A stretch of 64,000 bases of DNA, from contig DAOSNS010000017.1 of assembly GCA_035373625.1 (NCBI GenBank), positions 16,681 through 80,680 on the forward strand. The letters run 5' to 3'. Shown here piece by piece: positions 58,401-64,000 of this stretch (the stretch's first letter is position 1; the number at the start of each line of letters is the position of its first letter). Source of the DNA: DSWT01 sp035373625 (GTDB taxonomy: Bacteria > Chloroflexota > Anaerolineae > B4-G1 > SLSP01). The notes under the pieces are model-generated. The model saw only the letters and a list, made by a program, of their open reading frames with translations, had not been told where the DNA came from and made no database searches. Both the position numbers and the translations under genes were made by a program.

Positions 58401-59149
58401 TCCACGACATCACCGAGGAACATCTCCTCAAGCGTATGCGTGAGGACCTGACCCACACAACCATCCACGATCTACGCAATCCGCTCACCGCTATCTACGG
58501 CGCCCTCGAAATGATGAACAAAGACATTCGGCACATGTTGACCCCGGGCCAGGAACAACTGCTCAACATCGCCCGGCGCAGCACGCAACGGATGCTGGAC
58601 CTCGTCAATGCTCTGATGGACATCAACCGCCTGGAAAGCGGGCAGATGCCCCTGGAATATACCACCTTCAACCTGCCCGACCTGGTTGCCGAGATTATCG
58701 AAAGCCAAAAGCCGCTTGCCATCAACAAAACCTTGCAGTTGGAAAATGCGTTGCCCCCCGACCTTCCGCCGGTCAGTGCGGATAAGAAATTGCTGGAGCG
58801 CGTGTTCCAAAATCTCATCGGCAACGCCATAAAATTTACGCCGTCTGGCGGAACCGTGCGCCTCACAGCCCGCCGGGGAAAAGAAAACCCAGCCACCATC
58901 TACGTTTCCATCCACGATAGCGGGCCGGGGATTCCGCCGGAAATCCTGGGGCGGCTGTTCGAGAAATTCACGACGGGGAAACAGGCAGAGCATGGCACCG
59001 GCCTCGGCCTGGCTTTCTGCAAAATGGTCCTCAACGCGCACAAAGAGGATATCTGGGTAGAAAGTACCGGCGAGCAGGGCACGACCTTCACCTTCACCCT
59101 GCACAGTGATAACGTCGGACAGAACGCCCCCCCTACAGACAAACCGTAA
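55439..59149 (+). CDS. Membrane sensor histidine kinase: CHASE4, HAMP, three GAF, PAS, HisKA, HATPase
   Basis: The protein has 1236 aa. Helix about 11-33; extracytoplasmic CHASE4 about 50-260 ('DYARWDDTYFYMETRDQGYI'); helix about 277-300; HAMP about 300-355. Three GAF domains follow (about 385-535, 555-705, 720-875), with 'RAERGSVFVLNELGE' in the first, then a PAS (about 880-995, 'LIEASHDGIILIDANQKVPV'). HisKA has 'TTIHDLRNPLTAIYGALEMM' with H1010; HATPase has 'NLIGNAIKFTPSGG' and 'DSGPGIPPEILGRLFEKFTT'. There is no receiver, and no response regulator gene is adjacent, so its partner lies elsewhere. Confidence 0.9.
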   Translation: MRNKLATLRARIIGIIVVTIAAIFLIFYIPLHLVLLQNFAALEKQTVSRDIQRGANQIANAIEDLDMTAADYARWDDTYFYMETRDQGYIDANYTESTYASNRINIIVLINTAGEVLYAGTYDFNTQTFVTVPEKLLTLSPTDRLLTPIVTEQSVAGILMVAENTPIFIASQPILTNESQGPAHGVLMMGRFLDETEVTRLMEITQLALTFTDVTAPDLPQDLRAIYDNLITSGTETAIVPLDKETICGYRILKDIYDQPALLLRIDVSRDIYARGQMTLQYLGLALLIASLGFGLTMWWLLGRFVIDRLSSFRAEITRIGVLGSQGDFSSRVPIQGADELSQLESTVNTMLDNLEHYQKELLVQRQRFESLMTVAHATVEQPDLDTTLKNALEAARLLTRAERGSVFVLNELGEVAYSLLSRDGLTAVERQELISQVMTIGLAGWVSRHRQPVLVADTEKDLRWYPLPNLPYTVRSALVVPIFSGTHKLGVLTLTHPDPNHFTQDDLELMRAAADQMALAIRNAQIYDDQHRLAERQTTLYETLRTISAQLDPEVVIQTAVARVADTTSWPAVAILLPDKRQELLVLQAHAGRLPLPERWHIAANYGTMGRAFRDSKTLYTEDTHTSTSSVTLYEQTGSQIVTPLRYGQRILGILDIEHENTYGFRADDIVLAESLADAIALALENANTHAHIRQYAANLNMLYALAQATSQALALETMLPEALNSILESLGFDAGFIGLFDSENSHIQLAVVQGLPSPITEELHVLLNEKAVQEYIRTQPIPLLIEDLNRPTPQIARLQTTVPQVFECFRRWEIHSFIHAPLVQQGRTLGVIGMASRQTRIFSSDDQALQVMLVQQLAAAITNARLFQAMIDERGRLQALIEASHDGIILIDANQKVPVINAAALKLLNLPGTPQAWINRTTLDFLSTLRHQTPEAARTLLKELRRVQHAEAEAAEGEFSVPPHTIHWYNFPVMAEGSALGRLIVLHDITEEHLLKRMREDLTHTTIHDLRNPLTAIYGALEMMNKDIRHMLTPGQEQLLNIARRSTQRMLDLVNALMDINRLESGQMPLEYTTFNLPDLVAEIIESQKPLAINKTLQLENALPPDLPPVSADKKLLERVFQNLIGNAIKFTPSGGTVRLTARRGKENPATIYVSIHDSGPGIPPEILGRLFEKFTTGKQAEHGTGLGLAFCKMVLNAHKEDIWVESTGEQGTTFTFTLHSDNVGQNAPPTDKP

Positions 59150-59217
59150 AGGCAGCCAATGTTCAACGGATGTCCTCTGCTTAATAACGAAATATCTCAA
59201 CCACAAAAGGAGTCACT

Positions 59218-60102
59218 ATGAAAGGTATCGTTCTCTCCGGCGGACTGGGAACCCGTCTTTATCCGTTGACGGTCTCTCTGTCCAAACAAATCCTCCCTAT
59301 CTTCGACAAGCCGATGATCTACTATCCGCTTTCGGTGCTGATGCTGGCCGACATCCGCGAATTCCTCATCATCTCCACACCGCAGCACCTTGAGTTGTAC
59401 GAGAAGCTCTTCGGCGACGGATCACGTTTAGGGCTGGATATTCAATACGCCGCGCAGCCCCATCCGGGCGGAATTGCGCAAGCCTTCCTCATCGGTGAAG
59501 AATTCATCGGCGGGCAGCCGTGCGCGCTCATCCTCGGCGATAACTTTCTCTACGGACACGGTCTCTCCGATCTGATGCAAGAAGCGGGGCGGCTCACCGA
59601 CGGCGGGATGGTCTTCGCCTACTACGTGCAGGACCCGCAACGCTACGGTGTCGTCGAGTTCGACAAAGACCTCAATGCCCTGAGCATCGAGGAAAAGCCC
59701 CAAAAGCCCAAGTCAAACTACGCCGTCACCGGCATCTACTTCTACGATCAGCACGTGGTCGAAATCACCAAAGGGCTAAAACCCTCCGCACGCGGCGAGC
59801 TGGAAATCACCGACGTCAACAAGGAATATTTGCGGCGCGGCAAATTAAAAGTGCGCCTCTTCGGGCGTGGCTTCGCCTGGCTAGATACCGGCACGCACGA
59901 GAGCTTGCTCGAGGCCAGCGACTTCGTGCAGACCATCGAGCACCGACAGGGTCTCAAAATCGGCTGCATCGAAGAGATCGCCTACCGCAAGGGCTACATC
60001 GGTCCAGAGGAATTGCTCAAAATCGCCGACTTCTCGAAGGACAACCCCTATTGCCTCTACTTGCGTGAGCTGGCGCAACAACCGCAGACAATGGTGATAT
60101 AA
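59218..60102 (+). CDS. rfbA: Glucose-1-phosphate thymidylyltransferase
   Basis: The 294-aa protein has the usual RmlA length. Nucleotidyl motif 'GIVLSGGLGTRLYPLT', then 'KQILPIFDKPMIYYPLSVLM', 'ALILGDNFLYGHGLSD', 'YGVVEFDKDLNALSIEEKP', 'FAWLDTGTHESLLEASDFV' and 'IGCIEEIAYRKGYI'. It makes dTDP-glucose for deoxysugars such as L-rhamnose on surface polysaccharides. rfbB and rfbC are not in the window; an RfbD-like reductase is at 7130. AAAAGGAG lies 6 nt before the ATG. The stop touches a 14-bp repeat array. Confidence 0.95.
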   Translation: MKGIVLSGGLGTRLYPLTVSLSKQILPIFDKPMIYYPLSVLMLADIREFLIISTPQHLELYEKLFGDGSRLGLDIQYAAQPHPGGIAQAFLIGEEFIGGQPCALILGDNFLYGHGLSDLMQEAGRLTDGGMVFAYYVQDPQRYGVVEFDKDLNALSIEEKPQKPKSNYAVTGIYFYDQHVVEITKGLKPSARGELEITDVNKEYLRRGKLKVRLFGRGFAWLDTGTHESLLEASDFVQTIEHRQGLKIGCIEEIAYRKGYIGPEELLKIADFSKDNPYCLYLRELAQQPQTMVI

Positions 60103-60105
60103 GCT

Positions 60106-60161
60106 GGAAGCTGGTTACTGGAAGCTGGTTACTGGAAGCTGGTTACTGGAAGCTGGTTACT
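60106..60161. repeat. 14-bp (2x7) tandem array, GGAAGCTGGTTACT
   Basis: Four perfect 14-mers start 3 nt after the rfbA stop; degenerate words (ATCCAGCATC, TGGTATCCGG) continue to about 60200. GGTTACT is the reverse complement of AGTAACC, the heptamer of the arrays at 50004 and 63884. Confidence 0.95.
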
Positions 60162-60223
60162 GGAAGCTCGATCCAGCATCTGGTATCCGGCACCCAACAT
60201 CAGCAATTAACGAGGAGGAATGA

Positions 60224-61012
60224 ATGTCTCACCCCAAAGTGGCCGCGCAGTTGTTCACCGTGCGGGATTTCTGCAAGACGCTGGCAGACTTCGACGCCAG
60301 TATGCAGAAGATCCGTGATATTGGGTATACCGCCGTGCAGGTCTCCGGCATCGGCCCGATCGCGCACGAGGACGTGAAAGCCATCACCGACAAGTACGGC
60401 CTCAAAATCGTCATTACCCACGTGGGCTTCGACTATCTACAAAACGACATTGACGCCGCAATCGCGCAGCACAGGCTATGGGAATGTCCCAATGTCGCCA
60501 TCGGCAGCATGCCACCCCACTACTATGAGATGGGCGAAGCCGGTTTTCATCAATTCGCCAAAGATGCCACCGAGGTCGGCAAGAAGCTGGCCGACGCCGG
60601 GCTGACCTTCAGCTACCACAACCACAGTTTCGAGTTCGTGCGTTATGGCAAGCGTACCGGGTTGGACATCATCTACGAAGAGAGCGATCCGCGCTATGTG
60701 CAGGCGGAGATTGACACGTACTGGATTCAGCACGGCGGCGGTGATGTCGTCGCGTGGATCAAGCGAATGAAGAACCGGATGCCTGTCATCCACTTCAAAG
60801 ACATGGTAATGGTCCGCGGTGAACAAATGTGGGGCACGCAGCAAACGATGGCCGAAATCGGCGAGGGCAACCTCAACTGGCCCAAAATCATCAAGGCGTG
60901 CCAGAAGGCCAACGTCGAATGGTACGCCATTGAGCAAGACCGCTGTCTACGCGATCCCTTCGAGAGCCTCAAGATCAGCTACGACAACCTGCGCGCGATG
61001 GGGGTAGAGTAA
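60224..61012 (+). CDS. Sugar phosphate isomerase/epimerase-like TIM barrel
   Basis: The protein has 262 aa. Barrel-family metal and acid residues: 'LTFSYHNHSFEFVRYG' (His/Glu), 'YVQAEIDTYWIQHGGGD' (Asp), 'MPVIHFKDMVM' (His), 'VEWYAIEQDRCLRDPF' (Glu, Asp). This set matches the IolE/IolI-related group acting on sugars or inositols. AACGAGGAGG lies 7 nt before the ATG. The stop leads straight into an octamer array. Confidence 0.87.
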   Translation: MSHPKVAAQLFTVRDFCKTLADFDASMQKIRDIGYTAVQVSGIGPIAHEDVKAITDKYGLKIVITHVGFDYLQNDIDAAIAQHRLWECPNVAIGSMPPHYYEMGEAGFHQFAKDATEVGKKLADAGLTFSYHNHSFEFVRYGKRTGLDIIYEESDPRYVQAEIDTYWIQHGGGDVVAWIKRMKNRMPVIHFKDMVMVRGEQMWGTQQTMAEIGEGNLNWPKIIKACQKANVEWYAIEQDRCLRDPFESLKISYDNLRAMGVE

Positions 61013-61052
61013 GTCGAGTAGTCGTGTAGTCGTTTGGTCGTGGAGTCGGTAC
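61013..61052. repeat. Octamer array, word GTCGTGTA
   Basis: Five 8-mers in register (GTCGAGTA, GTCGTGTA, GTCGTTTG, GTCGTGGA, GTCGGTAC) begin at the first base after the epimerase stop codon. Confidence 0.9.
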
Positions 61053-61103
61053 GTTAGTTTTGTTCATCTCTGGGTTCTCTGTGACTAATACAAGGGGTTT
61101 GAT

Positions 61104-62330
61104 ATGGACAACACCATAATCGAAAATTGCGGGTTTTCACCCACACGCCTGACGCGCATCAGTACGCTGATGCAGCGTTACGTGGACGATGGCAAGATCG
61201 CCGGCATCATCGCGACCGTCGCGCGGCGCGGCCAAACCGTCTACATGGAAAAGTTCGGCATGATGGACATCGAAGCGCACAAGCCAATGCAATTCGACGC
61301 CATCTTCCGCATCGCTTCGATGACCAAGCCCATCACCAGCGTCGCCATCATGACGCTGTACGAAGAGGGCTACTTTCACCTGAACACGCCCGTGGCAGAA
61401 TTCATCCCCGGCTTCAAAGAGGCTAAAGTCTTTGTGGGAGAAGCGATAGACAAAGAAGGCTATTACTGGACCGATCTCGAACGTCCGATCACATTCCGGC
61501 ACCTCTTTACCCACACGGCTGGCCTGAGCTACGGCTGGAATGAGGAGGACCCGGTAGACCGGCAGTATCAAAAAGCGCAGCGGGAATCCGGTCTTGATCC
61601 GGCCAAAATGACCGTCAAAGATCTGGTGGAGGCGCTGACCACGCTGCCGCTGGCCTTCCAACCGGGGACGAAATGGCGTTACAGCTATGCGATTGACGTA
61701 CTCGGCTACATCATCGAAATCATCTCCGGCAAACCGCTGGATGTGTTCCTCAAAGAACGCATCTTTGAGCCATTGGGCATGGTTGACACGGATTTCTACG
61801 TCCCCGAAGCCAAAGCCAACCGGCTGTGCGCGCTGTACGGCCATCCCGATAACGCCCCTACCCTGCAACGCATCGAGTCGCCCATGCCCGGTCAGATTTT
61901 CCAGAAACCGTCGTTCCTGTCGGGCGGCGGCGGACTGGTTTCCACAGTCCACGATTACGCCCGCTTCGCGCAGATGCTCGTCAATGGCGGCGAATTGGAC
62001 GGCGAGCGCATCCTCAGCCCCACGACCGTCGCCCTGTACAGCATCAATCACATGCCCGAAGCCGCGCTGCCTTACGGCTTTGCGGAGGGCGAGGACCTTT
62101 ACCATTGGGGCTACGGCTACAGCCTGGGGACGCGCGTGCTGATGGATGTCTCCAAGACCGGTATCGCCGGTTCCGTCGGCGAGTTCGGATGGGATGGCGC
62201 GTTCAGCACCTACTTCTGGGTTGATCCCAAAGAAGCTCTCTACGGCCTGATGATGCTACAACATTCACCCAATGCCTACTATCCCATCGCGCCGCAGTTC
62301 AAACAACTGACGTACCAGGCGATCGTGTAA
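61104..62330 (+). CDS. Beta-lactamase-fold serine hydrolase (class C/esterase type)
   Basis: The protein has 408 aa. Nucleophile motif S-x-x-K is 'IASMTKPITS' (S72, K75); the second motif is 'KWRYSYAIDVLGYIIE' with Tyr193 (Y-S-x form, common in EstB-type esterases rather than true beta-lactamases); a 'HTAGLSYGW' block and 'GGGGLVSTVHDYARF' follow. There is no signal peptide, so a cytoplasmic esterase or amidase acting on small esters is more likely than antibiotic resistance. A perfect 15-bp inverted repeat lies just after the stop. Confidence 0.87.
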   Translation: MDNTIIENCGFSPTRLTRISTLMQRYVDDGKIAGIIATVARRGQTVYMEKFGMMDIEAHKPMQFDAIFRIASMTKPITSVAIMTLYEEGYFHLNTPVAEFIPGFKEAKVFVGEAIDKEGYYWTDLERPITFRHLFTHTAGLSYGWNEEDPVDRQYQKAQRESGLDPAKMTVKDLVEALTTLPLAFQPGTKWRYSYAIDVLGYIIEIISGKPLDVFLKERIFEPLGMVDTDFYVPEAKANRLCALYGHPDNAPTLQRIESPMPGQIFQKPSFLSGGGGLVSTVHDYARFAQMLVNGGELDGERILSPTTVALYSINHMPEAALPYGFAEGEDLYHWGYGYSLGTRVLMDVSKTGIAGSVGEFGWDGAFSTYFWVDPKEALYGLMMLQHSPNAYYPIAPQFKQLTYQAIV

Positions 62331-62336
62331 ACCGCA

Positions 62337-62370
62337 AACCTGACAGGTCTCGGAAGACCTGTCAGGTTTG
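62337..62370. terminator. Perfect 15-bp inverted repeat (AACCTGACAGGTCT type)
   Basis: AAACCTGACAGGTCT, loop CGGA, AGACCTGTCAGGTTT. It lies 7 nt past a stop codon and 3 nt before the ribosome binding site of the next gene. Inside each arm ACCTGACAGGT is itself nearly palindromic. It is terminator-like but without a U-tract, so a mobile or dispersed hairpin is also possible. Confidence 0.7.
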
Positions 62371-62383
62371 TTAAGGAGGCCGC

Positions 62384-63919
62384 ATGGAAAACCGATTGAG
62401 CCGGAAGGCATTGAAGTTGTTGTGCTCGCCGCCGTCGCTGGTCGCCATGGCGGTACTGCTGGTCAACGATCACCTCCTGCGGCGCTTCTGGCCCTCGTGG
62501 GTGACGGGCAAGCTAGGTGACTTCGCGTGGCTGCTGTTCTTCCCCTTCGCGCTGGCGTGGGGATGGGCGCTCCTCCTGCCCCGGCACGAGCGCCTGGTGC
62601 GGGGACTGGCGTTTGGCATGACGGGCGGGATTTTCACGCTGGCGAAGACGCTGCCGGTGTGCCATACCCTGGTCGTGAGCGCAGCGGAATGGGTATTGGG
62701 ACGTCCGGTCGTATGGGTACGCGATCCGTCAGATCTGATGGCGCTGGTATCTTTGATAGCGGCGTGGCTGATGTGGGAAAAGTTGCCGGATGCGGGAGCT
62801 TCCACGGCGTCCCAACGAGCCATCGCTACAAAATGGAATCGTCTGGCTTTGGCGGCAGCGGCGTTACTGACAGTAGCGAATTCAGCCGGGCCGCCCCCAG
62901 TCGGCGTTGAGCACCTCACATACAGAAAAGGCAGCATTTACGGCTTCGGGCGATATGGGGTTCACGGCTACGTGAGCCACGACGGCGGTTTCTCGTGGAC
63001 GGCGCTGACATTCCAGTACGATGCAGGTGCAATTGCCTACAGCGAGGATGGGGAAACGTGGATCATGGGCGCTGAACTGTGCCCGCTGTGCGCCACAGCC
63101 GAAGTGAATCTCACGCCCCGCGTCCTGCAAGTGAATGACACAGTGCAGTATCGCTACGCCTCGGGGCAACCCATCGAACGCTCAACAGATGGCGGCGCAA
63201 CGTGGCAAAAGGCGTTTATGCGCCAGGGCAGCCCGGCAGATAAAACCTACTACGAGCGGCTGCACATGAATTACACATTCTACCCCGGCCCGCTGGATGC
63301 GGTTGCCGATCCCACGACAGGCAACATCGTCTTCGCTATGGGTGCTGAAGGCGTGCTGGTGCGCACGCCAGACGATAACTGGACATGGGTCGAAGTGGGG
63401 CTGGGACGCCGGGCAGAGGTGCGGCGCGGCGAGGGCTTGTGGCTTATATTGCAGGGAGAGCTGCTATTGGCCGCCGGCTTCGGCCTACTGGCGATCATGA
63501 CGATGCTGATGTACTGGCGGCGAGGCGCGGCGCGAAAAATCTTCCTGACGATCTACTGGCTACTCTGGGGGATGAATGTGATCTTGATGCCCGAACTGCG
63601 GAAAAGCTACCCTCAAACCCTGGATATGCTTTTGATGTCGGCGGGATGCATCTACCTGTTCATCCACATCGGCATCGAATTGGCGATGACGATACCCAAA
63701 CAAGCGACGCTGCGCGAAGGGGGACGGGTGCTGCTGACGGGGCTGGCGGTCGCGGCAGTGTTCCTGATCCCCTACATCCTGTGGGTGCTGGCAATTATCC
63801 CCTGGTACGGCCTCGCGGCAGGATCAGGCGTAGCCCTGGGCGCAGCGATTATAATGGTGTCGGAACGACGAATCAAGTCAACAACCAGTAACCAGCAACC
63901 AGCAACCAGTAACGAGTAA
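62384..63919 (+). CDS. Polytopic membrane protein with extracytoplasmic Asp-box (BNR-like) segment
   Basis: The protein has 511 aa; family unknown to me. About four N-terminal helices (residues 15-165) and about four C-terminal helices (about 360-490) flank a segment of roughly 195 residues. That segment carries Asp-box S-x-D-x-G-x-x-W motifs, 'SHDGGFSWTAL' and 'STDGGATWQKAF', and 'ADPTTGNIVFAMGAEGVLVR', which reads like part of a BNR/sialidase-type beta-propeller. AAGGAGG lies 6 nt before the ATG. The tail 'TTSNQQPATSNE' and the TAA come from the heptamer array at the end of the window. Confidence 0.65.
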   Translation: MENRLSRKALKLLCSPPSLVAMAVLLVNDHLLRRFWPSWVTGKLGDFAWLLFFPFALAWGWALLLPRHERLVRGLAFGMTGGIFTLAKTLPVCHTLVVSAAEWVLGRPVVWVRDPSDLMALVSLIAAWLMWEKLPDAGASTASQRAIATKWNRLALAAAALLTVANSAGPPPVGVEHLTYRKGSIYGFGRYGVHGYVSHDGGFSWTALTFQYDAGAIAYSEDGETWIMGAELCPLCATAEVNLTPRVLQVNDTVQYRYASGQPIERSTDGGATWQKAFMRQGSPADKTYYERLHMNYTFYPGPLDAVADPTTGNIVFAMGAEGVLVRTPDDNWTWVEVGLGRRAEVRRGEGLWLILQGELLLAAGFGLLAIMTMLMYWRRGAARKIFLTIYWLLWGMNVILMPELRKSYPQTLDMLLMSAGCIYLFIHIGIELAMTIPKQATLREGGRVLLTGLAVAAVFLIPYILWVLAIIPWYGLAAGSGVALGAAIIMVSERRIKSTTSNQQPATSNE

Positions 63920-64000
63920 CCAGCAACGAGTAACCAGCAACGAGTAACCAGCAACCAGCAACCAGTAACCAGCAACCAGTAACCAGCAACCAGTAACCAG
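63884..64000. repeat. Heptamer array (ACCAGTA / ACCAGCA / ACGAGTA), continues past the window
   Basis: About 16-17 consecutive 7-mers, strictly in register, cover the last 12 codons of the upstream gene and run to the window edge. They share the AGTAACC/AGTAACG words with 50004-50094. Confidence 0.95.

Noticed and set aside
61104..62330. Antibiotic-resistance beta-lactamase
   Set aside because: The S-x-x-K is present but the second motif is Y-S-x rather than Y-x-N, and no signal peptide is seen. An esterase-type hydrolase fits better.
1..64000. Prophage, transposase or plasmid functions
   Set aside because: I looked for transposase, integrase, Rep and phage structural motifs in the large frames and found none; the window reads as chromosomal DNA.

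Overview
The window is a high-GC bacterial contig with dense, mostly intact genes on both strands. It contains three 100-base N runs (2885-2984, 17222-17321, 22580-22679), each inside a tandem repeat, so it looks like a scaffolded draft or metagenome assembly. The gene set fits a Chloroflexota bacterium, most likely Anaerolineae-like. It has FhaA/FhaB-type FHA proteins, 'toast-rack' and DUF4230 envelope proteins, a fused GlyQS, an O-antigen-ligase-like giant with an extracytoplasmic TIM barrel, many lipoprotein solute-binding proteins without permeases, and secreted proteins ending in YLPLV(L/M)R. This placement is inferred from gene content; no 16S gene is present.

Layout. 1-3.0 kb: a murJ-truD-DUF4230 operon (minus) with its promoter and an 88-bp repeat. 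3-13.9 kb: envelope and sugar-surface genes (toast-rack lipoprotein, ligase-like giant, RfbD-like reductase, FHA pair, SDR, peptide-type binding protein, GT39-like transferase). 13.9-22.5 kb: an S1C protease and degenerate-PrsW operon, PPK2, tRNA-Pro(GGG) with promoter and terminator, and a 1256-aa hybrid sensor kinase. 22.9-33.1 kb: two sugar isomerase/epimerase-like proteins, then a long minus-strand run (class III aminotransferase, GH29 fucosidase, GlyQS, nitroreductase, GNAT, RecO, a membrane protein). Four genes in this run overlap by 1-4 nt.

33.4-47.2 kb holds the most interesting locus. A REC-HTH-REC response regulator sits divergently from xylF-xylG-xylH. Directly after xylH is an unusual gene that fuses a CUT2-type ABC ATPase domain to a histidine kinase. 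The ABC domain keeps Walker A but has lost the catalytic Glu and switch His. An MFS gene follows, then a FAH-family dehydratase candidate and a ketoglutarate-semialdehyde-type dehydrogenase, which would make the last two steps of an oxidative (Weimberg-type) pentose pathway. I infer a transport-coupled two-component system for pentose uptake. 47.2-64 kb: a GNAT, a possible glycosyltransferase, an MFS, a DUF4091/PKD secreted protein, an orphan sugar-binding lipoprotein, an aldo/keto reductase, a CHASE4-GAF histidine kinase, RfbA, an epimerase, a serine hydrolase and an Asp-box membrane protein.

A second theme runs through the window. Intergenic spaces are filled by imperfect arrays with a strict 7- or 8-bp period. 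The main words are AGTAACC/AGTAACG, AACGTTCA, TAGTCG and AATCCCC. The arrays abut or supply stop codons of neighbouring genes, supply a ribosome binding site, and in one case lie in frame inside a glycosyltransferase gene. Several sigma70-type promoters can be read, two with dyad operators over the -35/spacer. At least two transcripts look leaderless.
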